64,000 nt of DNA from Leptospira ilyithenensis (GTDB lineage Bacteria > Spirochaetota > Leptospiria > Leptospirales > Leptospiraceae). Below are positions 20,145 to 29,084 of this stretch, piece by piece (the first letter of the stretch is position 1; the number at the start of each line of letters is the position of its first letter). The notes beneath the pieces are model-generated. The model searched no databases, had not been told where the DNA came from, and worked only from the letters and a program-made list of their open reading frames with translations. The stretch lies in the NCBI RefSeq assembly GCF_004771005.1, contig NZ_RQHV01000061.1, forward strand, positions 496,001-560,000, written 5' to 3'. Position numbers and translations under genes: made by a program.

Positions 20145-21325
20145 TGAAAGCTCATGTTTCCGAATCCAGGATGAAAGAATTGATTCGTTACAGACGAAAG
20201 ATTCATTCACATCCTGAACTCAAATATGAAGAAAGAGAAACTGCAAACTATGTAGCTTCTCATCTGAAATCTTTGGGGTTTAGTTTCGAAGAAAACATTG
20301 CGGAGACAGGTATTGTTTGTCTTGTGGACTCCGGAATTCCCGGAAACACCATCCTGGTCCGGGCCGATATGGATGCTCTTCCTATTTTGGAAGAAAATCA
20401 TGTGGATTATAAAAGCCGTATCGATGGCAAGATGCATGCTTGCGGTCATGACGGGCACACAAGTGTCCTTATGGGACTTTCTTCCGAGCTAAAAGAATCC
20501 TTAAAATCATTTGTTCCCAAAGGAAGGGTTTTACTCTGTTTTCAACCTGCAGAGGAAGGCGGTTCAGGTGCTGACAAAATGATCGAGTCTGGTATTTTGG
20601 ATCGCTACAAAGTGGATGCTTGTTTTGCACTTCACGTATGGAATCACATCGACTTAGGTAAGTTAGGTGTGGTAAACGGAACGATGATGGCATCAGTTGA
20701 CGAATTTCATATTGTAGTGAAAGGAACAAGCGGTCACGGAGCTATACCTCAACACACAGTGGATCCGATCGTAGTCGGATCTCATATTGTTACTGCTTTG
20801 CAAACCATCGTATCCAGAAACATAGATCCTCTGGAACCTTGCGTTGTTACAGTCGGTTCCTTTCATTCAGGAAATGCATTCAATGTAATTCCTGAAACCG
20901 CAGAACTTCGTGGTACAGTTCGCACTTACTCGAAAGAAGTATATGAAAAAGTTCCGAAAAGATTGGAAGAAATTACAAGAGGAATTGCCAAGTCGTTCGG
21001 TGCTGAAATCGATTTTGAATACAAACGCATTGACAAACCTACCATCAACGACCCAATAATGGCGGATATTGTCAGAGAAGCAGGAAAAAATATACTTGGT
21101 CCCGATTCCATTACGGAAGAAAATACCAGAACCATGGGAGGGGAGGATTTTTCAGCCTTTCTTATGGAAAAGCCAGGGTGTTATTTTTTCATAGGCTCTC
21201 GTAATGAAAAAAAAGGTTTCGTTCATTCCCATCACAGTTCTTTTTTCGACTTTGACGAAGATGCGCTGGCAAACGGGCTTTCCGTTATGAAAGAAGTCGT
21301 CCGTCTCTATCTGGAAAAAAATTAA
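20144..21325 (+). CDS. M20-family amidohydrolase / carboxypeptidase
   Basis: A 393-residue zinc hydrolase of the M20D (IAA-amino-acid hydrolase, hippurate or N-acetyl-diaminopimelate deacetylase) group. Metal and catalytic residues visible: Cys100 and His102 in HACGHDGHT, Glu pair in [12 protein letters not shown] (about 136-145), and His in FALHVWNH. The dimerisation domain lies in the middle ([15 protein letters not shown]). The C-terminal metal segment is [15 protein letters not shown]. It cleaves N-acyl or N-acetyl groups from amino acids; the exact substrate is unresolved. Translationally coupled with the TolC gene through a TAATG junction, which is an unexpected functional pairing. Confidence 0.88.
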   Translation: MKAHVSESRMKELIRYRRKIHSHPELKYEERETANYVASHLKSLGFSFEENIAETGIVCLVDSGIPGNTILVRADMDALPILEENHVDYKSRIDGKMHACGHDGHTSVLMGLSSELKESLKSFVPKGRVLLCFQPAEEGGSGADKMIESGILDRYKVDACFALHVWNHIDLGKLGVVNGTMMASVDEFHIVVKGTSGHGAIPQHTVDPIVVGSHIVTALQTIVSRNIDPLEPCVVTVGSFHSGNAFNVIPETAELRGTVRTYSKEVYEKVPKRLEEITRGIAKSFGAEIDFEYKRIDKPTINDPIMADIVREAGKNILGPDSITEENTRTMGGEDFSAFLMEKPGCYFFIGSRNEKKGFVHSHHSSFFDFDEDALANGLSVMKEVVRLYLEKN

Positions 21326-21456
21326 GGCTTACTGGTCTATTCCAAGAACCAATCCTTTTTTTTTGTTCTCTCCGACTGAACAAACTCTAAATAACCAAAT
21401 CAATCTTTTCCATTTTGTCTGATTTTTCATTTACAAAAACCAGCTAGATATTATTT

Positions 21457-21476
21457 GTTAGATATCTAACTATATT
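21457..21476. promoter_or_regulatory. Perfect 14-bp palindrome beside a -10 element, probable MarR operator
   Basis: GTTAGATATCTAAC at 21457-21470 is a perfect palindrome, immediately followed by TATATT (21471-21476), a good -10 candidate for the enoyl-CoA hydratase gene starting at 21491. MarR regulators bind such dyads over the -10 region. A MarR gene lies convergently just downstream, so it is the likely binder. The stretch 21326-21456 before it shows nothing else clear. Confidence 0.6.
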
Positions 21477-21490
21477 GCAGGTTGATTTAT

Positions 21491-22252
21491 ATGATCCATT
21501 TACAAATCGAAGAAGAAATCGCTACCATCACCCTAGACACAAACGAATCCAATAGTTTTACTTTGGAAAGTTTTCAAAAACTAAGTGAACTCGTCCGGAA
21601 AGCCGAATCCAAGCTTTCAAAAATACTTATATTAAGAAGCTCGCGTCCGGGAGTATTTTCCCAAGGACTGAATCTTACGGAACTCAGCGGAGAGAGAACG
21701 GAAGAATTTCTAAATTTATTCTTACATTATTTCTTCGGAATTCTGGAGCAGGTTTATACATTCCCGGGTGTGGTCATTGCAGAGGTAGGCGGACATGCCA
21801 TGGGATACGGAGCCATGCTCGCGATGGCAAGTGATTTCAGATACGGTATGGAAGGAACAAGGATAGGTCTTCCCGAAGTTAAATTGGGAATCAGAGTTCC
21901 CTCTTTCGTTGCGATGATGTTAAGAGATATTATCGGTTCAAGGGAAGCCGACAGTCATATCTTACAAGGAAATGCATACAAAGCAAGCGAAGCCAAAGAA
22001 CTAGGATTATATGATGAAATTTATTCGGATGCGAACTCGATTAAAGATTCCTCTTTGAAACTTGCCCGTAAATTGACGAAAAATTCGTTCGGAGCAACCA
22101 GATCTTCCAAACAAGCGCTTAGGTATCTGAACGGAGATTTGAAAAAAATGTTGGAGTTTGATAAGGAAAAAACATTTGAAAGTCTTTTTACCGAAGATGC
22201 GATAGAAGGAATTGCAGCGGCTGTCGCAGGGAGAAGACCTCAATTCAAATGA
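21491..22252 (+). CDS. Enoyl-CoA hydratase/isomerase (crotonase) family protein
   Basis: A 253-residue crotonase. The oxyanion-hole segments are present (SRPGVFSQGLNLTEL and EVGGHAMGYGAMLAMASDFRYG), as is the catalytic region GLPEVKLGIRVP. Family members hydrate or isomerise acyl-CoA. The ATG at 21491 has GCAGG about 10 bases upstream; a TTG at 21482 is the alternative. Probably repressed through the palindrome at its promoter. The stop codon abuts the stop of the convergent MarR gene (TGATCA at 22250-22255). Confidence 0.88.
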   Translation: MIHLQIEEEIATITLDTNESNSFTLESFQKLSELVRKAESKLSKILILRSSRPGVFSQGLNLTELSGERTEEFLNLFLHYFFGILEQVYTFPGVVIAEVGGHAMGYGAMLAMASDFRYGMEGTRIGLPEVKLGIRVPSFVAMMLRDIIGSREADSHILQGNAYKASEAKELGLYDEIYSDANSIKDSSLKLARKLTKNSFGATRSSKQALRYLNGDLKKMLEFDKEKTFESLFTEDAIEGIAAAVAGRRPQFK

Positions 22253-22714
22253 TCAGTTTTTGAATTTGTTTTGGCAGGTATAATTGTAAGTTTTTTCCAA
22301 TAGGTTGTACAATTGTGAGGATTCTTCAGGGTTCAGTCCCCAAAGTTTCAAGGAAAAAACTTTTATACTGATTTCTCTTGCCGGTTTGTGAAACGCCTTG
22401 CCCTCTTTGGTCAGGCTTACCATAATCTCTCTTTTGTCTGAAGGAGAGATTTCTTTTTTTATTAAGTTTAAAGATTCAAGTTTTGTTATAAGAACAGTTA
22501 CGGTCGGTTTGGTTCTATGAATTTCTTCCGCAATTTTAGACATATTGCATGCAGTTTGTTTACGAAGCAGATAAGTGATGATCTCAAAATGAGATGCGGA
22601 AAGAGTAGGAAATCCCAGTTTTTTTAACTCATCTTCCACTGTTTCCGTCAAAAAATCACTCAAACGTCCTAAGTATTTTACTGCATGAAATCTATTTTTG
22701 GAATTCTTTTTCAA
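22253..22714 (-). CDS. MarR-family transcriptional regulator
   Basis: A 153-residue winged-helix protein. The recognition region NMSKIAEEIHRTKPTVTVLITKLESLNLI and wing KKEISPSDKREIMVSLTKEGK are typical of MarR. Flanking helices form the dimer interface. It probably controls the neighbouring crotonase gene, and possibly other acyl-CoA genes, in response to a fatty-acid or aromatic ligand (inference). The start is TTG with no strong ribosome site. Confidence 0.9.
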   Translation of the reverse strand: MKKNSKNRFHAVKYLGRLSDFLTETVEDELKKLGFPTLSASHFEIITYLLRKQTACNMSKIAEEIHRTKPTVTVLITKLESLNLIKKEISPSDKREIMVSLTKEGKAFHKPAREISIKVFSLKLWGLNPEESSQLYNLLEKTYNYTCQNKFKN

Positions 22715-22742
22715 AACGAATTTACACTGTCAGGGAAAAACA

Positions 22743-24059
22743 TCAAACTTTCATCGCCTCGATTTCTTCGATCTCTTTCGGAATATCTTTTGTCAAATTT
22801 ACGGGAGAATTCCCATGGACAAGAATATCGTCTTCGATTCTGATTCCGATCCCTTTGAACTCTTCAGGTATGGAAACATCCTCCGGATCAAAATATAATC
22901 CCGGTTCTACGGTGATCACCTGTCCGTTTACAAGTTTCCGGCCCTTTCCCTGCACATAGTATTTTCCCACATCATGCACGTCCATTCCCAAATAATGGCC
23001 GGTTCTATGCATATAAAACTTTTTATACGTTTCCTTCTCGATGATAGAATCCATACTACCCGAAAGAAAACCCATCTCCTTCAAACAATCCGCAAGAAAG
23101 TAAACTGTCTTGGTATGGATTTCATTGAAAGGAGTTCCTTCTTTGGAATATAGAATCGCATTTTTTTGAGAAGCAAGGACGATCTCATAAACGGTTTTCT
23201 GTGCTTCGGTAAATTTTTTGCCAGCGGGGAATACTCGTGTTACATCGGCAGTATAAGAATTGAATTCCGCTCCCGAGTCAACCAAGATCAAATCATCTTT
23301 TTTCAATATGCTGTCGTTGCTTACATAATGAAGCACACATGCGTTTTTGCCTGTGGCTACGATATGTCCGTAACCTCCTCCCCAAGCTCCGTGTTTGAGG
23401 TATTCATGTTCCAAGATTGCTTCGAGTTCGTATTCATATATACCCGGTTTGGATTCACGAATGATCCGATCATGTCCGAATTTTGTGATGGCTGCTGCTT
23501 GTTTTAAAATTTCAATTTCTTCTTTGGATTTTTGCAACCTCATCTCATGCAAGAATACAGGTTCAATGATTTTTTCCGGCCCCAGTTTTCCTTCACGAAC
23601 TCTTGAAGACACAAGCCTTGCAGCAGAAATCAGATCTCTATCCTTATCAGAATCCAATCCGAAAAAATAATAGAGGGTATGGTTTCCTAAAAGTAGTTCC
23701 GCTTTTTTTTCATCCCACTGACCAATCTCAAAAACCAAATCCAGTTTCAGCAGTTCTTTGATTTTTTCCTTACCCAGACGAATCCCCGTCCAAATTTCCT
23801 TTTCCTTGTCTTTGGGGAGACAGAACATTCCCGCTCTATCTTTGGTAATGAATAGAATGGAATCTGCTTCCGTAATTCCAGTAAGATAATAAAAATCGGA
23901 ATCCTGACGGAATTTATATTCAACGTCTCTGTTTCTTATTTTATCATTGGCCCCGAAAACAAAAAGGATTTCTCCTTCATTTAGCTTTTGTTTTACGGTC
24001 CGGATACGTTTTGTGTGAATGGAATAATCCGTTTTGTTTTTTCTTAAAGTCTGGTTCAT
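22743..24059 (-). CDS. pepP: Xaa-Pro aminopeptidase (aminopeptidase P)
   Basis: A 438-residue M24B metallopeptidase. The creatinase-like N-terminal domain (about 1-170) has FRQDSDFYYLTGI. The pita-bread domain holds the five dinuclear-metal ligands: Asp in LVDSGAEFNSYTADVTRVF, His in MHRTGHYLGMDVHDVG, Glu in VEPGLYF and Glu in GIRIEDDILV. It removes N-terminal residues preceding proline. The ATG at 24059 overlaps the heptosyltransferase stop (ATGA). An upstream in-frame ATG would lie within that gene. Confidence 0.94.
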   Translation of the reverse strand: MNQTLRKNKTDYSIHTKRIRTVKQKLNEGEILFVFGANDKIRNRDVEYKFRQDSDFYYLTGITEADSILFITKDRAGMFCLPKDKEKEIWTGIRLGKEKIKELLKLDLVFEIGQWDEKKAELLLGNHTLYYFFGLDSDKDRDLISAARLVSSRVREGKLGPEKIIEPVFLHEMRLQKSKEEIEILKQAAAITKFGHDRIIRESKPGIYEYELEAILEHEYLKHGAWGGGYGHIVATGKNACVLHYVSNDSILKKDDLILVDSGAEFNSYTADVTRVFPAGKKFTEAQKTVYEIVLASQKNAILYSKEGTPFNEIHTKTVYFLADCLKEMGFLSGSMDSIIEKETYKKFYMHRTGHYLGMDVHDVGKYYVQGKGRKLVNGQVITVEPGLYFDPEDVSIPEEFKGIGIRIEDDILVHGNSPVNLTKDIPKEIEEIEAMKV

Positions 24060-25123
24060 GATGATTTCAATATTTCCTCTAAAGATTCGAAAAGTTTTTG
24101 GGGCTGTTGGTCCAACATACAACGAAAATGGGACTCAGGGCAAATTCTTCCTCCATGAATCCCGCATGGTCTGCAACCTAGTCCTTCCACTTCCATGATT
24201 TTATTCTTTTCGGATAACGTAGAATAGCCGAATTCAGGAACCGTTGCACCGTAGATCATCACAGTCGGAACATTGAAGGCGGAAGCAAAATGGATGGGGC
24301 TGGAATCATTGGAAACAATTGCGTTTGCATTTTGAATCCAAACTGCCAGTTCGGAAAGAGTTGTTTTTCCCACGACAGACATAAGTCTCGCTCTTTCGTA
24401 GGACTTGAGAGGTTCTATGGATAATAATTGAAAAATCCTTTCTTCTATGGGGAGATCCGCTTTGGAACCGATTAGAATTACAGTTTCCGTTCTCTTTCGC
24501 AAAATAAGGCTGATGAGACTTGCAAATTTTTCTTCGGGCATACGTTTGGTTTCCCATAGCGAGGATGGCGCAATAATGATATACTCGCCTTTTGTCACCT
24601 TCATTCGGTTAGCGGCGACTTCAAAACTTTCCACATCGGAAGATTTGGGATATAAAAAAGGTCTTCGTTCTCTTCCTTTCGGGTATTCGGAAAGATCATC
24701 ATACAAAAGGGAAAATAATTTTTCCACTTCATGAGGTCCTAGTTTCGGCCTTGAGACTTTTTTATTATGCAAAAAAGAAAACCCTGACTCCAAATACCCT
24801 ACCCGGAGTTTTGCGGAGGAAAACCAAGACAACAAGCTGGACCGAAATGAAAAATGCGCTGAATATACCTGATCATATTTTTCACGTCGCAGTTTCCCCG
24901 CAAAACGGAAAAAAGCGATCGGATTTTTTTTGATTGTTTTCTTATCTATGGGTATGACCCGATCTATGTCGGGATTTCCATCTAATACCTGTTCTGTTCC
25001 TTTGTTGACCAGCACATGCAATTCCGACTCGGGATACTTTCTTTTGACTGCGCGAAAAAGGGGGGTCGATAGAATCAAATCCCCCAAAAATGCAGTTTGT
25101 ATGATCAGTATTTTTTCCGTCAT
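24056..25123 (-). CDS. Glycosyltransferase family 9 (ADP-heptose:LPS heptosyltransferase-like)
   Basis: A 355-residue GT9 enzyme. The N-terminal motif ILIIQTAFLGDLILSTPL and the C-terminal donor-binding segment IVSNDSSPIHFASAFNVPTVMIYGATVPEFGY are diagnostic. GT9 members add heptose to the LPS inner core. A Cys-rich end (GCRPCGIHGGRICPESHFRCM) is common in related enzymes and may bind metal. Its start overlaps the stop of the thiolase-like gene (4 bp), and its stop overlaps pepP. Confidence 0.9.
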   Translation of the reverse strand: MTEKILIIQTAFLGDLILSTPLFRAVKRKYPESELHVLVNKGTEQVLDGNPDIDRVIPIDKKTIKKNPIAFFRFAGKLRREKYDQVYSAHFSFRSSLLSWFSSAKLRVGYLESGFSFLHNKKVSRPKLGPHEVEKLFSLLYDDLSEYPKGRERRPFLYPKSSDVESFEVAANRMKVTKGEYIIIAPSSLWETKRMPEEKFASLISLILRKRTETVILIGSKADLPIEERIFQLLSIEPLKSYERARLMSVVGKTTLSELAVWIQNANAIVSNDSSPIHFASAFNVPTVMIYGATVPEFGYSTLSEKNKIMEVEGLGCRPCGIHGGRICPESHFRCMLDQQPQKLFESLEEILKSS

Positions 25124-26223
25124 TTTCCGTGTTCTAAAACAGTAGCAAAATTGTTCGTAGCAAGTCCACCAATACTGTGCGCCAGTCCCAATCGCAGTTC
25201 TTCTCTTTGTTTAAAAGATCGGCATAATTCTACAATTTGCGCAAGTCCGGATGCGCCTACCGGATGGCCTCTCGATTTCAGTCCGCCCGAAGAATTGATG
25301 GGGAGTTGGCCTTCCGGATGGGTAATTTTGCTGATTACCTTCGCCAAAGCTTCTCCCCTCCCGAAAAGTCCCGCATCTTCGGCACCTATGATTTCAAAAG
25401 GAGTAAATGCGTCGTGCAATTCCGCAATCTGAATCTCTTCCGGGCCGATCCCAGCCTCCTTGTAAGCGGAGGCGAAGGCATGAACGCTTGCGTCGAAGCT
25501 AGGGTCTCCTCCCGCCTGAAAGGGAGCCGTGCCGTGCCCCATTCCTTTGATAGAAATACCGCTTTTGTCTACGGAAAGAATCACCGAAGCGGATCCGTCC
25601 GACAATGGAGATATATCATACAACCCCAAGGGACTCGTGATCATGGGCTGTTTTTCATAGTCTTCGGGACTAAGGTTCTTTTTGATCTGTGCGATCGGGT
25701 TTTTCAGTCCGTTATCGTGCAATTTTTTGGATATGGCAAACAGATCCTCCTGCTTGTAACCGTATAACTCCAAATAACGGTTTGTGATCATCGCACCACC
25801 TTGCGCCATGGACATCCCCAGGTTCCTTTGGGAATCGGAAAGAACGGAGCCTAACAATAAATTGTTTTCTTCCCGATTTAACTGAGACATGATCTCAGTC
25901 GCAACCACTAATCCATGTTTGTATCTGCCGGATTGAATGAGATTGACACCTAGTTGCAAGGCGGAGGCACCGGAAGAGGATGCGGTTTCCATACGGATCG
26001 CATAAGGGTGTTTTAAACCGAGCGCCTGCACTAGTTTTGCGGGAAGATGAAAGTCTTTTGTATAACGGTCCGGTGAGAAACTAGCATAGATTAGGAATTC
26101 GAGTTTGTGAGAACCAAACTCAGTCACAGAATCCTTTACCGTTTGATAAGATAAACTAAGGTGAGATCCGTTGAATTTTCCGAAAGGACTTAAAGAAGGA
26201 CCGTGTATAAAAACTTTAGTCAT
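25120..26223 (-). CDS. Thiolase-like protein (SCP2-thiolase type) with Ser replacing active-site Cys
   Basis: A 367-residue thiolase-fold protein. Fold landmarks: METASSSGASALQLG (residues 78-92), LHDAFTPFEIIGAEDAGL, and SSGGLKSRGHPVGASGLAQI with the catalytic His. The nucleophilic Cys expected at 'E-x-A-C-x-S-G' is Ser82, and the second Cys near the C-terminus ('C.GGG') is replaced by HSIGGLATN. It may therefore act as a structural or aldolase-type thiolase rather than a condensing enzyme. It is the first gene of a leftward unit with the heptosyltransferase and pepP and is divergent from bfr. Confidence 0.85.
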   Translation of the reverse strand: MTKVFIHGPSLSPFGKFNGSHLSLSYQTVKDSVTEFGSHKLEFLIYASFSPDRYTKDFHLPAKLVQALGLKHPYAIRMETASSSGASALQLGVNLIQSGRYKHGLVVATEIMSQLNREENNLLLGSVLSDSQRNLGMSMAQGGAMITNRYLELYGYKQEDLFAISKKLHDNGLKNPIAQIKKNLSPEDYEKQPMITSPLGLYDISPLSDGSASVILSVDKSGISIKGMGHGTAPFQAGGDPSFDASVHAFASAYKEAGIGPEEIQIAELHDAFTPFEIIGAEDAGLFGRGEALAKVISKITHPEGQLPINSSGGLKSRGHPVGASGLAQIVELCRSFKQREELRLGLAHSIGGLATNNFATVLEHGK

Positions 26224-26300
26224 AAGAATATAGTTTAAGCTTGCTTATAAAGTGAAAGCATTTTATCATTCCCAATAGATATAGAAATGGAGTATCCGTT

Positions 26301-26771
26301 ATGAAAGGTAAAAAAGAAGTACTCGAAATTTTAGCCGAAGTTCTTTCCGCAGAACTTACAGCCATCAATCAATACTTTATCCACGCAAAACTTTGTAAAA
26401 ACTGGGGTTATCTTACACTTGCAGAGTATCTTAGAAAAGAGTCCATCGAAGAAATGAAACATGCAGACGAGATTATCGAAAGGATTCTCTATTTGGACGG
26501 AGTTCCCGATCTTCAAAAGTACATGAAAATTAATGTCGGTAAGACGATGCCCGAATTATTCCAGCATGACCTTCAATTGGAATACAACGCAGTGGAAAGA
26601 CTCAACCGAGGGATCGACATTTGTGTGGCCGGCAAAGACAACGGAACACGCGAATTATTGGAAAGAATCTTAGTTTCCGAAGAAGAACACATTGACTGGA
26701 TCGAAACTCAACAGAACATCATCAAAGATATCAGTCTTGAAAAATATTTGGCTGAAAAACTAGGAGAATAA
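26301..26771 (+). CDS. bfr: Bacterioferritin
   Basis: A 156-residue bacterioferritin. All ferroxidase ligands lie at the canonical positions: Glu18, Glu51, His54, Glu94, Glu127 and His130. The haem ligand Met52 is also present (EEMKHADE), so this is a haem-binding Bfr and not a Dps or ferritin. It stores iron as a mineral in a 24-subunit shell. GGAG lies 8 bases before the ATG. The RlmL-like gene starts just past its stop. Confidence 0.95.
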   Translation: MKGKKEVLEILAEVLSAELTAINQYFIHAKLCKNWGYLTLAEYLRKESIEEMKHADEIIERILYLDGVPDLQKYMKINVGKTMPELFQHDLQLEYNAVERLNRGIDICVAGKDNGTRELLERILVSEEEHIDWIETQQNIIKDISLEKYLAEKLGE

Positions 26772-26773
26772 GG

Positions 26774-27916
26774 ATAAAACCATCTCAAACGGTCTACCAT
26801 GCTGTCTGCGGAGAAGGACTTTCTCCGCTTCTTATAGAAGAAATCGGCAAATCCCACCTTACCGTAATTAACTCCAATCGTGGCGGTGTATTCTTTTCCG
26901 GAAAAGCCGGCCATATCGTAGATTTCACTTTGTCTACCAGATTCGCATCAAGAGTCAATTTACAACTGATTCAGGAAAAAGGAAACGATTACGAAGCTCT
27001 TTATATAGCAGGCAAAAAACTACCCTGGGAAAAATGGATCGAGCCTGATCTTTCTTTTCGGGTGGATGCCCAAACCAAAGACAAACTTAGCAATTCCCAA
27101 TTTGCCACTCATAGACTCAAAGATGCCATCCTCGATTATTTACGGGATAAAAAAATCCCCCTTCCCGGAATTGAAAAAAAAATACCAGATATAACAATCG
27201 CTTTGCGGTCTTTTTTGGACAAGTTCAGTATCGAACTTTCTTTGACAGGCGAATCTCTTTCCAGAAGAGGTTACAGAGTCGAAGCGGGACTCGCTCCCGT
27301 TCGGGAAACGATTGCACAAGCAATGCTCTCCGTATCGGACTGGAAGCCGGGAAAGGTTTTACTCGATCCCATGTGCGGGTCGGGAACGGTTCTCATCGAA
27401 GCTGCGCTTCTGGAAAAATTAAACGGAGAAATCAACCGTTATATTCTGGAAGAGTCTTCCGTATTCGGCAAACTTTTTCCGGATTTTGTATTTTCCAAAG
27501 CAGTTAACCCTCCTCCCGGGACATTCCGTTATTTCGGATTTGATCATGACTCGGAAGCAATCCGTATCGCCAAACAAAATGCATACGAAGCAGGGGTGGA
27601 AGATTGGATCCAATTTGAAGAAGGAGATGTTTTGGAACTGAAAAACTCTTTCGGAGAAGAAGGTCATATCGTTACAAACCCCCCTTACGGAGACAGATTG
27701 GGAAAACCGATTGATAATTTAAGAGAAATGTATTTTCAGATGGGAAAAGTTTTTAAAAACGAATTCCCCGGTTGGAAACTGACAGTATTATGCGGGGAAT
27801 TTTCACTTTTAGGAAAGCTCGGAATGAAAGAAAAATCCCATTTTCCGTTAAAACATGCCAATCTGAAGGCAAAAATAGTCGATTACGAAATCAGAAAGTC
27901 CAGTCCAATCCAATAA
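26774..27916 (+). CDS. RlmL-like class I RNA methyltransferase with THUMP domain; apparent AUA start
   Basis: About 380 residues. The first canonical start in frame is TTG at 26930, but the frame is open from 26756. The 50-odd codons before the TTG encode a conserved family N-terminus (YHAVCGEGLSPLLIEEIG, then NRGGVFFSG). I therefore place the start at ATA 26774, which has TAGGAG seven bases upstream. The THUMP-like region is about residues 5-180. The methyltransferase domain has DPMCGSGT and the NPPYG catalytic motif (VTNPPYGDRLG). Family members make m2G in 23S rRNA (RlmL/YcbY type). The start is 2 bp after bfr, so it is coupled to it. If the ATA is rejected, the protein starts at 26930 and is truncated. 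Confidence 0.85.
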   Translation: MKPSQTVYHAVCGEGLSPLLIEEIGKSHLTVINSNRGGVFFSGKAGHIVDFTLSTRFASRVNLQLIQEKGNDYEALYIAGKKLPWEKWIEPDLSFRVDAQTKDKLSNSQFATHRLKDAILDYLRDKKIPLPGIEKKIPDITIALRSFLDKFSIELSLTGESLSRRGYRVEAGLAPVRETIAQAMLSVSDWKPGKVLLDPMCGSGTVLIEAALLEKLNGEINRYILEESSVFGKLFPDFVFSKAVNPPPGTFRYFGFDHDSEAIRIAKQNAYEAGVEDWIQFEEGDVLELKNSFGEEGHIVTNPPYGDRLGKPIDNLREMYFQMGKVFKNEFPGWKLTVLCGEFSLLGKLGMKEKSHFPLKHANLKAKIVDYEIRKSSPIQ

Positions 27917-27926
27917 CGCGGAATCA

Positions 27927-29084
27927 ATGAATTCAAAGGATATTTTAACCCGAGTTTTTGAAATCACCCAAGACCCTCGGGATGGTATTTTATTTTTAAA
28001 TGAATTCAAGTCGATTTCTCCCGAAAGTTTTGCACTTCTGTTTGCGGACTCGGAGACGATTATGGATAGTTCGGGAGTATTGTTTTCGGATATCAAACTT
28101 TTGCACCAACTGGATCTTTTCCCGGTAGTGGTGATCGAAGAAGACTCTTATCATTATATAAAAGTTTTTTTTCCTCAAACGGGATTTCAAAACGAAGATT
28201 CCAAATTCGGCATCGGTTTTCCTTATTCTCTCATCTCCAAGGAAAACTTGCTCTTGGAAGTGAAAGATTCCATTTCCAGAAAGAAGATTCCTGTTCTACT
28301 TTGGAATAAAGAAACGGATGAATTCATTCGGTTTTTAAAAGAAATCAAATCCGTTCTGCATTCCAACAAAGTGATTTTGGTCAATTCCGAAGGACCTTTG
28401 CGGGAAGAAAACTCAAACAAAGTGATTTCTCTCATTCAATCGGGAGAAGCGCTTGAAAAGCACAAAACAAACGTTACTTATTCAACAAAAAATAAAATTT
28501 TTCTCTCAATCGCGGAGTCACTAGTTAGTGATTCCGATAATCCCAAGTTTTCAGTGGTATTGACATCTCCTTATACCATTCTCAGAGAGTTGTTTACAGT
28601 CAAAGGGAGCGGAACACTTGTTAAAAAGAAAAACAAGATCAGCAAATACGAATCCGTCTCGGAGATAGATAAGGACAAAGTGTTTTCACTTATCGAATCT
28701 TCTTTTTCCAAATCTCTCAAACCTTCCTTTTTAGAATCAAAGTTCGATGTATTGTATCTGGAAGAGTCCTATCAAGGTTGTGCCTGGCTTGAAAAAACGG
28801 AATTCGGATTCTTATTATCCAAATTTGCAGTGAACGGAATCGCAAGAGGCGCAGGCGTAGGTCGTGATATCTGGGATATACTGATCAGTAAAAATACCCC
28901 GCTCTTTTGGAGATCAAAACCCGGCAATAATATCAACAAATGGTATATGAATATTGCACAAGGTTTGGAGAAAGATGAAAATTGGTTTTATTACTGGCTT
29001 GGTCTGAACTCCGATCTGATTCCCAAAGTCATCCTTCATTTAAAAAATCAGCCTGAAGATTTTTACCCCGGAAAACAAACTTGA
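27927..29084 (+). CDS. N-acetylglutamate synthase-like protein (degenerate kinase domain plus DUF619 NAT domain)
   Basis: A 385-residue protein. The C-terminal half matches the NAT domain of vertebrate-type and bifunctional NAGS/NAGK (DUF619): ILRELFTVKGSGTLVKK, then FLLSKFAVNGIARGAGVGRDIW, LFWRSKPGNNINKWYM and WFYYWLGL. The N-terminal 200 residues align in position with an amino-acid-kinase domain but lack the Gly-rich ATP loops. The predicted activity is acetyl-CoA:L-glutamate N-acetyltransferase, the first step of arginine synthesis. It is 10 bp after the RlmL-like gene, and its TGA overlaps the DCC gene (TTGA). Confidence 0.8.
   Translation: MNSKDILTRVFEITQDPRDGILFLNEFKSISPESFALLFADSETIMDSSGVLFSDIKLLHQLDLFPVVVIEEDSYHYIKVFFPQTGFQNEDSKFGIGFPYSLISKENLLLEVKDSISRKKIPVLLWNKETDEFIRFLKEIKSVLHSNKVILVNSEGPLREENSNKVISLIQSGEALEKHKTNVTYSTKNKIFLSIAESLVSDSDNPKFSVVLTSPYTILRELFTVKGSGTLVKKKNKISKYESVSEIDKDKVFSLIESSFSKSLKPSFLESKFDVLYLEESYQGCAWLEKTEFGFLLSKFAVNGIARGAGVGRDIWDILISKNTPLFWRSKPGNNINKWYMNIAQGLEKDENWFYYWLGLNSDLIPKVILHLKNQPEDFYPGKQT

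Noticed and set aside
26224..26300. Iron box before bacterioferritin
   Set aside because: Only a weak ATAAA/TTTAT dyad was seen, not a recognisable Fur box.
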